Source: Paraperibacillus esterisolvens (GTDB taxonomy: Bacteria > Bacillota > Bacilli > Bacillales > DSM-1321). From it: DNA of 64,000 bases. Within the stretch, counting starts at the first letter, position 1. Each line of letters starts with the position of its first letter. The DNA lies in contig NZ_CP143545.1 of the NCBI RefSeq assembly GCF_046237625.1, forward strand, positions 372,001 to 436,000, given 5' to 3'. Below the pieces are notes generated by a model. The model saw nothing but the letters and a program-made list of their open reading frames with translations, had not been told where the DNA came from and did not search any database. The translations under genes and the position numbers were made by a program. Below, in pieces: positions 32,412 through 39,438 of the stretch.

Positions 32412-33062
32412 ATGATCTTTAACGGAGAAGACCTTGTTATTTCAGGAGCATGGATACTTGGTGTTGGCTCACTTATTGATGCAATCGGGCAAACCAGGCA
32501 AAGCATCTCTGGGAGTGACCTGGGTAAAGATTTAATCATAAAAGGAAATGGGATTGAAGCATTCGGAAATTCGTTACAAGCCATTGGAAGAACTAAGCTT
32601 TTAAAACCAGACAGGTATCTAGCCCAAATATATACCATCTTTGGTGCCTGGCTTGAGGCTGCTGGTAATACTACGAATGCTGTTGGTGTAAATATTGAAG
32701 TCAACGGTTCAGAAGAAGAAGGAACAGTAATCGATACTCTTGGCAGCGGGATTCAAGGTACTGGTGCAGCTTTTGAAGCTGTAGGTGCTTCCCTATTTGA
32801 GGAATCAGACTTTAGAACTCTTGCGATATCAGGAAATGGTTTTATATCGTTAGGCTCTTTTTTAGAAGCATTCGGTAATATCTATGTTCTAAATGATAAA
32901 AATGTAATAGGGGAAAAACTTCTATTGGCCGGCAGCTGGGTCCAGGTTCTTGGTGCATTTATATTAATAAATGCCGTTAATATTGAGTTCAAACCCGAGG
33001 TCCCTTTTAAAAATGAAAACCGTTATTCTTATTCCTATTCTTATAACTCCTTCACCAAATAA
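32412..33062 (+). CDS. Glycine-rich repetitive protein, DUF6944-like
   Basis: A protein of 216 aa built of about six repeats of 18-40 aa around the pattern G-(hydrophobic)3-x-A-(I/V/F)-G, for example LGVGSLIDAIGQT, IEAFGNSLQAIGRT, LEAAGNTTNAVGVN and ISLGSFLEAFGNI. The repeats are amphipathic with small residues spaced as in glycine zippers, so it may associate with membranes or self-assemble. It ends in a Tyr/Ser-rich tail (YSYSYSYNSF). I recall the family only as an uncharacterised Bacillus repeat protein. ATG at 32412 follows AAGGAG by 11 bp. It is the only gene between repeat copies 5 and 6. Confidence 0.7.
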   Translation: MIFNGEDLVISGAWILGVGSLIDAIGQTRQSISGSDLGKDLIIKGNGIEAFGNSLQAIGRTKLLKPDRYLAQIYTIFGAWLEAAGNTTNAVGVNIEVNGSEEEGTVIDTLGSGIQGTGAAFEAVGASLFEESDFRTLAISGNGFISLGSFLEAFGNIYVLNDKNVIGEKLLLAGSWVQVLGAFILINAVNIEFKPEVPFKNENRYSYSYSYNSFTK

Positions 33063-33084
33063 AACCATTCTTTATAAAGGAAAA

Positions 33085-33126
33085 TTAAAGGTGCATTAAC
33101 GCGGGCTGCTTTAGGTGGCTTTTTTG
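33085..33126 (+). repeat. Composite repeat copy 6, degenerate
   Basis: Only GTGCATTAACGCGGGCTGCT, a wobble-paired hairpin GGCTGC/GTGGCT and a T-run remain. It directly follows the glycine-rich repeat gene. Confidence 0.55.
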
Positions 33127-33480
33127 GTTTCCTAAAAAATATTTATGAAATTATCAGTATAAAAAGGGGATTGGGTAGAACCAGCCCTTGGCACTTTATT
33201 TTTATACGAATTCTCCCGCCTGGCACAAAAGGAAATACATTGTTTTAAAATTAACCAAAAGGGAGGTTATATTATGAAACAATAAAATAATAACTGGAGG
33301 AAACTACTAAAGATATCAAAAGGAAGCCCCAAAGTTATCTTCTATCTCGGCTATGCAATAATTATGTTTTTTTATTGAGGCTTATTTTGGCCGTATAAAA
33401 TTTCCTATTATAATAAGGCGGAAAGTTAGTGGAATTGTGAAGTATTGTACATAAAATGACGGGGTTTGGTCATAGGAAAT
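33127..33480 (+). other. Intergenic stretch, no gene seen
   Basis: This is AT-rich sequence between repeat copies 6 and 7. One strong ribosome-binding-like GGGAGG near 33261 precedes ATG AAA CAA TAA, a four-codon frame that stops at once. It is probably the relic of a lost gene. I see nothing else supportable. Confidence 0.5.
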
Positions 33481-33481
33481 T

Positions 33482-33609
33482 TCTAAACAACTTTTTAAAA
33501 TGGAAGTTTGTAAAGAATTGTACTTATAAGTAACGGGTGCGTTAATTGAAGAAGGGTGGCTGCAACGCAGCTTTTTGTTCTGCTATAGGAGCCGGTTAGC
33601 TTAGAACGG
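33482..33609 (+). repeat. Composite repeat copy 7
   Basis: This is a full-length copy. The left extension CAACTTTTTAAAATGGAAGT then TTGTAAAGAATTGTACTT is shared almost base for base with copy 13. The half-site GTAACGGGTGCGTTAATT ends GAAGAAGG. The hairpin GCTGC/GCAGC at 33559-33571 is followed by TTTTT. A worn second half-site begins near 33581. Confidence 0.88.
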
Positions 33610-33651
33610 ATTTATAATAAGAAATGGAGTATCACTGGCTGCCCTCTTCTC

Positions 33652-33697
33652 CACATAATATGTGTTTTTTTAGGAATCGCCTGGGGCGGTTCTTTTA
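33652..33697 (+). terminator. Two small terminator-like hairpins
   Basis: CACATAATATGTG with a T-run (near 33653-33672) is followed by GAATCGCC/GGCGGTTC with CTTTT (near 33674-33695). They lie between repeat copy 7 and the XRE operon, with no gene directly upstream. Confidence 0.45.
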
Positions 33698-33736
33698 TAT
33701 GAGAAGGATTTAGAAGCAAGTTTTTTGCTTTTAATG

Positions 33737-33770
33737 TTGATTTTTTAAGAAGAAAAGTGTAAATTTACAC
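33737..33770 (+). promoter_or_regulatory. Promoter with palindromic operator for the XRE operon
   Basis: TTGATT at 33737-33742 and TAAATT at 33760-33765 are 17 bp apart. A perfect 14 bp palindrome, GTGTAAATTTACAC (33757-33770), covers the -10 box. The adjacent gene encodes a helix-turn-helix protein, so the palindrome is a good candidate autoregulatory operator. Confidence 0.65.
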
Positions 33771-33812
33771 TAATGATGTAAATGTAGTTTAAATGGAGAG
33801 GGGGGTGTTTAG

Positions 33813-34280
33813 ATGAACAAGGAAGAATTTATAGGAATAATATCTGAAAACGCTAAACTAATTCGGATAGAAAAAGGATATACTCAGGAAAAAATGGCTG
33901 AAATAGTGGGGATTTCAAAGAAAACCCTAGTTCAAATAGAAAAAGGCAGACTTTCTATGGGGTGGACGAACAGTGTTGCTCTCAGTGCCTTGTTTCGTGA
34001 TAGCGGAGTCCTTCAGTCAGCAATTGGCGGGGATCCATTGGAAATCGTTGAGACTCTGGCATATGAAAAAGTGGAAAGGCAAAAGGAGAAGACGTTGGGC
34101 GGCTTAATTTGGTGGAGAGAAGTTGCAGAAAGCAGAGGCTTACGGATACAGCAAAATATTATCAGCAAGCATTACCGTATTTTAGACCATGAGGATTATC
34201 GATTGTACAGCTCATTTGAACATGAGGACGCCATAAGCCGATTTAAAACTTTAACCGAAGAGGAGAAGTTGGATGATTAG
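33813..34280 (+). CDS. XRE-family helix-turn-helix protein
   Basis: A protein of 155 aa. The N-terminal Cro/C1-type domain carries KLIRIEKGYTQEKMAEIVGI and SKKTLVQIEKGR (residues about 15-47). The C-terminal hundred residues are not a recognised domain. They include LGGLIWWREVAESRG, near 92-106, and a charged tail. ATG at 33813 follows GAGAGGGGGG. It overlaps the next membrane gene by 8 bp, so a three-gene operon is formed. Regulation of its own operon through the upstream palindrome is likely. Confidence 0.85.
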   Translation: MNKEEFIGIISENAKLIRIEKGYTQEKMAEIVGISKKTLVQIEKGRLSMGWTNSVALSALFRDSGVLQSAIGGDPLEIVETLAYEKVERQKEKTLGGLIWWREVAESRGLRIQQNIISKHYRILDHEDYRLYSSFEHEDAISRFKTLTEEEKLDD

Positions 34281-34716
34281 AAATTTACTTTATTCCTTAC
34301 TGATTCATGCTTTTAATGGAGTTGCTATATGGTTTTTAGCGGGATGGAGCTTTGATTTTTTTCAGAACCAAAATCAGGTTTTTACAGGGAGCCTGTACTT
34401 ACTTTCCATTTTAGGTTTAGTGATCTACTTCGCGTTCGGTTCAAAATTTCTCCACTATCTCTCGCCCATGAAAAATATCACATCCCTTTCCCTTGTCTCC
34501 ATGATTGGAATCATCCTTTGGATTTCTTGCTATTATTTCTCAGACGGCGGTTTAGCCTGGTTCATTTACTTAGTCTATAATGCTCCCATCTATCCATTCT
34601 TGATTACACTCGAATTGGAGCCTGAAAACACCCTTTTATTTGCCCTTATTCCTTCTTTTATCCTTTGGACTGCTTTGGCCTTAAAACACACGAAGGAAAA
34701 AAGGAGGATAATATGA
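34273..34716 (+). CDS. Integral membrane protein, unknown
   Basis: A very hydrophobic protein of 147 aa with about four transmembrane segments (near 5-25, 35-55, 68-90 and 115-140). It has no catalytic motif. It starts within the XRE gene end (8 bp overlap) after GAGGAGAAG and ends in the start of the next gene (ATGA overlap), so all three are translationally coupled. I do not recognise the family. An XRE regulator with two membrane proteins could be a signalling, toxin or immunity unit, but nothing proves it. Confidence 0.75.
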   Translation: MIRNLLYSLLIHAFNGVAIWFLAGWSFDFFQNQNQVFTGSLYLLSILGLVIYFAFGSKFLHYLSPMKNITSLSLVSMIGIILWISCYYFSDGGLAWFIYLVYNAPIYPFLITLELEPENTLLFALIPSFILWTALALKHTKEKRRII

Positions 34717-35072
34717 AGACCTCCTGGGTCCTGCTTACATTAATGCCCGCTCCATTCTTGTTTCACTATTATGAATATGAACAATACATAAAGCATGAAG
34801 AAGCATCTTTTCTAGGTTTAGGATCAGTCCTCTTTGTTCTTATAACGGGCCTTTTATCTGGTCAAATAAGAGTTTGTTACGTTGTGTTGGTGAATGGTGT
34901 GACCTTGTTGCTATCCTTGCTTTTGGGTAAATATTTCATTCCTAACGAAGGTGACTGGTTTAATCCTGTCGGTAGAGATGTTGCTATAATCTTTGTTGCA
35001 GTAGTTTTTTTAGCGGGGCAATTCATAGTAAGGTCTATTTCAAGACCATTCTTGGTTAAGGAGGAAAGGTAA
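34713..35072 (+). CDS. Integral membrane protein, unknown
   Basis: A protein of 119 aa with about four transmembrane segments (near 5-20, 33-52, 55-75 and 88-108). ATG at 34713 overlaps the preceding stop codon and follows AAGGAGG by 5 bp; a longer frame from 34665 would lie inside the previous gene and lacks such a site. It ends with a basic tail (SRPFLVKEER), expected on the cytoplasmic side. It is the last gene of the XRE operon, followed by repeat copy 8. Confidence 0.75.
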   Translation: MKTSWVLLTLMPAPFLFHYYEYEQYIKHEEASFLGLGSVLFVLITGLLSGQIRVCYVVLVNGVTLLLSLLLGKYFIPNEGDWFNPVGRDVAIIFVAVVFLAGQFIVRSISRPFLVKEER

Positions 35073-35171
35073 ACTAAAGTTTTTCCATGAGCAACAGTAG
35101 TAATGGATAACCGTATTTTAAACACTATGGGGAAGAGCGAAGAAATGCGATTCGTTTTTCACTTTAACACC

Positions 35172-35256
35172 CTCTTAAGAAAACGGGTCCGTTCGTTAAA
35201 TAGAGAGAGGCTGCTATTGCAGCCTCTTTTCTTTAGCTAATGGTGCGTTAGGATGG
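35172..35256 (+). repeat. Composite repeat copy 8
   Basis: The half-site TTAAGAAAACGGGTCCGTTC then GTTAAATAG precedes a perfect hairpin, GAGGCTGC/GCAGCCTC, at 35207-35226 followed by TTTT. A second half-site reads GCTAATGGTGCGTTAGG near 35236-35252; here it looks like the A type rather than the GGGGCAGG type. Confidence 0.85.
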
Positions 35257-35335
35257 TCAAGAAAAAGAGGCAGGATTAAACTGGACGCACTGTATCAGCA
35301 TTGAAGATTCTAGCCATTTCGATGTTGTTTAGTGC

Positions 35336-35363
35336 AAAAAAGGCTGCAATGTCAGCCTTTTCG
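35336..35363 (+). repeat. Isolated hairpin of the repeat family
   Basis: AAAGGCTG pairs with CAGCCTTT at 35339-35360, followed by TCGG. It has the GGCTG core of the repeat hairpins without recognisable half-sites. It lies 3' of the small Arg-rich gene and could serve as its terminator on the minus strand (T-run from 35340 down). Confidence 0.6.
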
Positions 35364-35482
35364 GTGTTAAAGGGAACAGTACAGTTGAACCGCGTTCCCT
35401 TTACCTGGTTAAATTGCAACCGTCTTGTACGATACCTGCAATACATCTTGATACATGAAAAGAGAAGTGATCGAAATGGTGT

Positions 35483-35602
35483 TCATGACGGAAGGCGGAA
35501 TTTACGGAGTTCACGACGAAGTTGAAAACGATTGAAGTGTTTTCGGAACCTGCGACGAAGATTGAAACGGCTGACTTCACCACGGCCAAGTTCGTTAGAC
35601 AT
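35483..35602 (-). CDS. Small Arg/Phe-rich protein, unknown
   Basis: A 39 aa frame, MSNELGRGEVSRFNLRRRFR followed by a continuation with KHF, NRF, LRREL and KFRLP, ending PS. It contains 12 Arg and 2 Lys residues. Support is an excellent ribosome binding site, AGGAGGTGATTCT, directly before ATG on the minus strand. The coding DNA has a quasi-repeat of CTTCGTCG and CGTTTTCAA-type words about every 30-45 bp. It lies alone between repeat copies 8 and 9. A nucleic-acid-binding or antimicrobial-like role can only be guessed. It could be chance, but the start context argues for a real gene. Confidence 0.5.
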   Translation of the reverse strand: MSNELGRGEVSRFNLRRRFRKHFNRFQLRRELRKFRLPS

Positions 35603-35744
35603 AGAATCACCTCCTGAATACTTATGTATTAGATTATTCAGTTTTAGATTTTACGATTAGACAAGCATCTATAATAACAAATTATTTACTTATTCTGCTT
35701 TTTAAGTGCGTAGTAGAATGTTATTGTGTCATAAAAACGGCCTT

Positions 35745-35806
35745 CCTCAACTATAGGGTGCGTTAGTTAAATAAGCATGGGCTGCTTTGACACTCATTTT
35801 TGTTGC
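35745..35806 (+). repeat. Composite repeat copy 9
   Basis: The half-site CAACTATAGGGTGCGTTAGT ends TAAATAAG, followed by GGGCTGCTTTG. The right arm of the hairpin is lost, and a T-run remains at 35796-35802. It directly precedes the 114 aa gene. Confidence 0.75.
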
Positions 35807-35875
35807 TTTACGAACAATGAATTTGTTGAAAGAGTAGTAGTGAGTTGGAACCAAAAATCGGAAAGGAGGATAATA

Positions 35876-36220
35876 ATGCCTGTTCATGAATTTGGAATAA
35901 TTGAAGATATTGATAATGAGAAAAATGACATTGATTATGAACCACTAAAATATAATTGTATATCTGTTGATGATAATATTATTAATAGCTTAAGTGAGCA
36001 TTTATCTATCATGAAAACTTACTTTCATTCGCTTAAACGCCCAGAATTTGGTTTAGCCTATTGGGGCATTACAATTATTCCACCCGAGTCACTATCATTT
36101 TTCTATGAGGTAGTTACATCTTCAACATTTTATGAAAAATCTGCTGTACTTAATGAATTAGCTATAAAAATAAATAAGGCAAACGAAGAAAACAAACACA
36201 TGATACATTATGGGGTTTGA
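35876..36220 (+). CDS. Hypothetical protein of 114 aa
   Basis: A soluble acidic protein beginning MPVHEFGIIEDID. A central YFHSLKRPEFGLAYWGITII (residues about 49-68) looks like a conserved core, and PPESLSFFYEV follows. I recall similar short proteins in Bacillus but no function; immunity-type proteins can look like this. ATG at 35876 is supported by AAAGGAGGATA 6 bases upstream; the longer frame from 35777 starts inside repeat copy 9. It is very AT-rich, the only gene between copies 9 and 10. Confidence 0.75.
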   Translation: MPVHEFGIIEDIDNEKNDIDYEPLKYNCISVDDNIINSLSEHLSIMKTYFHSLKRPEFGLAYWGITIIPPESLSFFYEVVTSSTFYEKSAVLNELAIKINKANEENKHMIHYGV

Positions 36221-36267
36221 TTCTATAGTGCATATAGAAAGCGTACTAACATTATCCTTACTTGTTT

Positions 36268-36323
36268 CTTCAACTAAGGCTTTTTTGATTGTTGAACTAA
36301 AGTACCAGGTTATTTGAAGAAGG
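36268..36323 (+). repeat. Composite repeat copy 10, partial
   Basis: A clipped first half-site (TTCAACTAAGGC, then T6) is followed by a good second half-site from 36292 (GAACTAAAGTACCAGGTTAT ending TTGAAGAAGG). The hairpin is absent. Confidence 0.7.
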
Positions 36324-36447
36324 TTTCGGTTTATCTTAAGGAAATTGAACATAATTTTGGGTCTGCTTTAACAGGGAAAGAAAATTATCTTATTTCTGAT
36401 GAAGCTCGTTTAACTTATCTTTAATTTTGGCTCTGTTAAAGAACAAT

Positions 36448-36505
36448 GTTGATTTTTCTTAATCAACTAACGGATGCGAGACTTTTTTAGAAGATGGGTT
36501 AGCCA
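36448..36505 (+). repeat. Composite repeat copy 11, degenerate
   Basis: GTTGATTTTTCTTAATCAAC is the TTGA/TCAA stem that also precedes copy 1. It runs into CTAACGGATGCGAG and then TTTTTTAGAAGATGGGTTAG. The half-site arms are broken. The 120 bp between copies 10 and 11 holds no gene. Confidence 0.6.
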
Positions 36506-36551
36506 TAATCAGGGTATTGATACAAAAAAGTAGAAGGGGAAAGAGTAAACT

Positions 36552-36830
36552 ATGCTTAGTTTTTTATTTGAATTAATTGCAGGATTATTTGGCAGCGTAG
36601 GATATAGTGACACTTTAAATACGAAAAGAATTGACCAAAATATTGAACGGTTAAATCAACATGATTGGTTTAAAGATATATACGAAGATGAAAAATATCA
36701 TCGATTGTTTTTTGTAAATAGAAATGTTAGGCAATATTTACAAAGTACAATGCGTGTAAAAAGAATTATAAAAAGGGAAAAATCTCAAAGAGAATTTCTT
36801 ATATTTTTAAATAAACAGGTAAAAAAATAA
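36552..36830 (+). CDS. Hypothetical protein of 92 aa with N-terminal hydrophobic segment
   Basis: The first 17 residues (LSFLFELIAGLFGSVGY) are hydrophobic and could anchor the protein to the membrane. The rest is strongly basic and helical (RVKRIIKREKSQREF near 69-83). There is no recognised domain. ATG at 36552 follows AAGGGGAAAGAG. It ends 7 bp before repeat copy 12. AT-rich codon use matches its neighbours in the array rather than the pur genes. Confidence 0.65.
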   Translation: MLSFLFELIAGLFGSVGYSDTLNTKRIDQNIERLNQHDWFKDIYEDEKYHRLFFVNRNVRQYLQSTMRVKRIIKREKSQREFLIFLNKQVKK

Positions 36831-36837
36831 AATTCCC

Positions 36838-36909
36838 TTAAGCAACTAACGGGTGCTTTAGTTGAAGAAGATGCCAGCAAGAAGAACCTTATAAATGGGT
36901 TCTTTTCTT
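36838..36909 (+). repeat. Composite repeat copy 12
   Basis: The half-site GCAACTAACGGGTGCTTTAG ends TTGAAGAAG. The hairpin is of different sequence here, AAGAACC/GGGTTCTT at 36884-36905 with TTTTCTTT. The element therefore keeps a terminator-like stem even when the GGCTGC core is replaced. Confidence 0.8.
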
Positions 36910-37023
36910 TTGGTGATATATCAACATTAATGTGTAACAGAGCCTTAATTTTATAACCCTAACAGGTTGATATTTCTAAAGTAAAACTTCCCATCGAATG
37001 GTTTGGGAGCGGGTTAAAGAAAA

Positions 37024-37126
37024 TTTTCTTTACAACTTTTTAAAATTGAAGTTTGTAAAGAAATGTACTTAAAGTAATGGGAGCGTTAGTTGAAGATCGT
37101 TTTGCTGCTTCGGTGGCTCTTTTTTA
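37024..37126 (+). repeat. Composite repeat copy 13
   Basis: Full left extension (CAACTTTTTAAAATTGAAGT then TTGTAAAGAAATGTACTT), half-site AGTAATGGGAGCGTTAGT ending TGAAGA, a weakened hairpin GCTGCTTCGGTGGC and T6. The left 60 bp are nearly identical to copy 7, which shows the repeat extends beyond the half-sites. No gene lies between copies 12 and 13. Confidence 0.85.
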
Positions 37127-37209
37127 TTGTTTTATTCTGGGCAGTATAGTGAGAAAAGAAGGTAAAAATATTTTTGTGTAGAAAATGTAAATTTGAAGGA
37201 GTGATTAAA

Positions 37210-37680
37210 ATGGCAGAAACAACGCAAAAGAGAATTATAGAAATCGACGATCTAAAATTAGTAGGTTTTAGAATATTGTGTTCTGGTGACAAATACTCAG
37301 AAGAAATCCCAAAAGCCTCTCGAAAGCTAAGCGAACGTATAAATGAGATTAAACAAGCAGTTAATCCGTTACTGCAATATGGTGCATTTGTAGTTGAAAA
37401 TGATAGGGCTGAAGAAGATGGCTATTGGATTTCTGTTGAAGTAAAAGAGTATAAAGATATTCCAGCTGATATGGTAACACTAACAGTCCCCTCTCAAAAA
37501 TATGCTGTATCGAGACATAAAGGAGCTAATCATCAAATAATGAATTCGTATGAAGAATTACATAAATGGATTAATGAAAACAACTATATAAGGCTAAAAG
37601 AAAAATGGCATTTAGAAAAGTTTTATAGTTGGAATGATACTCAAAATTTAGATGTAGACTTGTTAGATACGATTAAGTAA
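37210..37680 (+). CDS. GyrI-like/effector-binding domain protein
   Basis: A stand-alone SOUL/GyrI-like ligand-binding domain of 156 aa. The order is typical: a first strand near LKLVGFRILC, a helix with IPKASRKLSERINEI, then YGAFVVENDRAEEDGYWISV and KEYKDIPADMVTLTVPSQKY near 88-107, followed by a second helix with the acidic/aromatic pattern. Such proteins bind small hydrophobic molecules; some, like GyrI, modulate gyrase. ATG at 37210 follows GAAGGAG. It is the single gene between repeat copies 13 and 14. Confidence 0.75.
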   Translation: MAETTQKRIIEIDDLKLVGFRILCSGDKYSEEIPKASRKLSERINEIKQAVNPLLQYGAFVVENDRAEEDGYWISVEVKEYKDIPADMVTLTVPSQKYAVSRHKGANHQIMNSYEELHKWINENNYIRLKEKWHLEKFYSWNDTQNLDVDLLDTIK

Positions 37681-37690
37681 ACATACAACT

Positions 37691-37742
37691 ACTAAACTAA
37701 CCGGTGAGTTAGTTGAAGAAGATATGCGGCTGCGGCTGCCTA
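37691..37742 (+). repeat. Composite repeat copy 14
   Basis: The half-site AAACTAACCGGTGAGTTAGT ends TGAAGAAG with intact CTAAC/GTTAG arms, then GCGGCTGCGGCTGCC. The hairpin is altered and has no T-run. Confidence 0.75.
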
Positions 37743-37776
37743 ATCAGTGAAGCCAATGAGGGTTATTTCGTAAAAA

Positions 37777-37821
37777 ACAAAAAAGGTAAAACTCAGAAAA
37801 TATAGAGTTTCACCTTTTTTG
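37777..37821 (-). terminator. Bidirectional terminator after the GlsB-like gene
   Basis: AAAAAAGGTAAAACTC pairs with GAGTTTCACCTTTTTT (one mismatch) across AGAAAATATA. It has T-runs on both strands and lies about 30 bases after the minus-strand gene. Confidence 0.88.
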
Positions 37822-37853
37822 AATCTATTAATTGAGTTAAGAAGGTAGTGTTA

Positions 37854-38117
37854 TTAATGTCTGTGATTTCGTCCTCTTACAGATTTCATAATAAAACTAA
37901 CAATAAGGATTAAAATTATAGCTCCAATCAATGCTGGAAGAATGGCAAAACCGGCAATATGAGGACCCCAATCACCAAAAATTAATCCGCCTAACCAGGC
38001 ACCAATAAATCCGGCGATGATATTTCCAATTACGCCTCCTGGAACGTCTCGGCCTAAAATCATTCCTGCTAACCAACCAATAATTCCACCTATAATTAAT
38101 GACCATAAAAATTCCAT
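37854..38117 (-). CDS. GlsB/YeaQ/YmgE-family membrane protein
   Basis: A small membrane protein of 87 aa with three hydrophobic segments. It has the transglycosylase-associated family pattern: IIGGIIGWLAGMILGRDVPG (residues 9-28), GNIIAGFIGAWLGGLIFGDWG and a last helix ending in a basic tail (RGRNHRH). Members are stress-induced; the biochemical role is unknown. The start follows AAAGGAGAC on the minus strand. It is the only gene between repeat copies 14 and 15, and it opposes the repeat direction. Confidence 0.92.
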   Translation of the reverse strand: MEFLWSLIIGGIIGWLAGMILGRDVPGGVIGNIIAGFIGAWLGGLIFGDWGPHIAGFAILPALIGAIILILIVSFIMKSVRGRNHRH

Positions 38118-38343
38118 TATATCAAGTCTCCTTTTTCACTTATTTTCAGCGTCTCCGCATATTTATATCTGCCCTCTAGAGATATCTTTTAAACCAAAAA
38201 AGGATTTTTCAGTCTTTTCCGAAAGATCATTAACAATCAATGGATTGGTCCAAGTGTTTAATATGGACAGGTTGAAGATGTTTTATAATCACTGGTTGAA
38301 AAGCAAATCCCTAATACTGAATTTCAGAGAAACAACTTCTCCT

Positions 38344-38433
38344 TGCTAAGCTAACGGGTGCGGCAGGGAAAGACCTCATGGCTGCCATGCGGCCTTATTT
38401 TATTCCACTAAAGGAGTAGGGCTCTTGAATAAG
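38344..38433 (+). repeat. Composite repeat copy 15
   Basis: The first half-site AGCTAACGGGTGCGGCAGGG is damaged at its right arm. An altered hairpin ATGGCTGCCATGCGGCC follows, then the second half-site at 38406 (CACTAAAGGAGTAGGGCTCT then TGAATAAG). The spacing between half-sites is about 56 bp. Confidence 0.75.
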
Positions 38434-38550
38434 CAAAGGGTGGACTTTATTAAGGTGGATATTTCTAAATTGTAGAGTTCCGGCAGGTCAAACAGGCTTT
38501 CATGCCGAAACCTAAACATATGAAGTTCATTGACATTGGAGGAAAAACAG

Positions 38551-39120
38551 ATGGCAGAAGTTTTGTTATTGCACCATGTTTTAGGCCGAACGAAGGGGAT
38601 TGAAGCAATCGCCGATCAACTGAGAGACGCGGGGCATACCGTGCACGTACCAGACTTATTTGACGGCTGCATGTTTTCCTCTCTGGAGGAAGGCTTGGCA
38701 TTTGTTAAGGAAATCGGATTTGAAGAAGTGAGGGCACGCGGCGTACGGGCAGCCAGCGAGCTTTCACATGATGTCGTCTATGCTGGTTTTTCACTCGGTG
38801 TCCCCGCAGCACAGCAGCTCGCTCAAACTCGTGAAGGTGCCAGAGGTGCACTGTTTTTTCATGCCTGCCTCCCGCCCTCAACCTTCAATTCTCAGTGGCC
38901 GGTCGACTTGCCTGTGCAAATTCACGCCATGAATGCAGACCCTTTTTTTGTTGAAGACGGCGACATTAACGCGGCCAATGAGCTGGTGGCGTCGGCCAAT
39001 CACGCTGAACTTTTTCTGTACGAAGGCAAGGAACATCTCTTCACCGACAGTAGTTTACCGTCTTACGATGCTGACGCGACGAAACTTGTAATCAAGCGGG
39101 TTCTCGACTTTCTCGCATAG
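38551..39120 (+). CDS. Dienelactone hydrolase family protein
   Basis: An alpha/beta hydrolase of 189 aa. The nucleophile elbow is AGFSLGVPAAQQLA (near residues 79-92), with Ser where classical dienelactone hydrolase has Cys. The acid is probably in MNADPFFVEDGD (near 131-142) and the base His in GKEHLFTD (near 160-167). ATG at 38551 follows TTGGAGGAAAAAC. Its base composition is clearly more GC-rich than its neighbours, which suggests a separate origin. It is the only gene between repeat copies 15 and 16. Confidence 0.88.
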   Translation: MAEVLLLHHVLGRTKGIEAIADQLRDAGHTVHVPDLFDGCMFSSLEEGLAFVKEIGFEEVRARGVRAASELSHDVVYAGFSLGVPAAQQLAQTREGARGALFFHACLPPSTFNSQWPVDLPVQIHAMNADPFFVEDGDINAANELVASANHAELFLYEGKEHLFTDSSLPSYDADATKLVIKRVLDFLA

Positions 39121-39330
39121 TCGTTAACGAAAATTATTCAGCAGATGGGTCATAACTAGACCAAAATAGTAAGAAAATAAAGCAGTGGATTCAAGAATTT
39201 AGGGATTAAAAACAAAGGTATTGAATGCAAGCTTCCATACTGAATAAAACAGCCATAAAAGAAAAGAATTAATGTTGTTTATGCCCCTTATAAAACTTAT
39301 TAGGGATTGGAGTTATATTAAGCTGCAGAA

Positions 39331-39438
39331 GAGATTGTAAAGGATTTTACTTAAACTCTCGGGTGCGCTAGAAGATTGTATGGCTGGTATGGCAGCCTTT
39401 TTGTTTTTGAACTAAAGGGGCAGGGTAGTGGAAGAAGG
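39331..39438 (+). repeat. Composite repeat copy 16
   Basis: Left extension GATTGTAAAGGATTTTACTT, half-site AAACTCTCGGGTGCGCTAG ending GAAGA, hairpin GGCTG/CAGCC at 39382-39397 followed by TTTTTGTTTTT, and second half-site at 39409 (GAACTAAAGGGGCAGGGTAG then TGGAAGAAGG). Confidence 0.85.
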
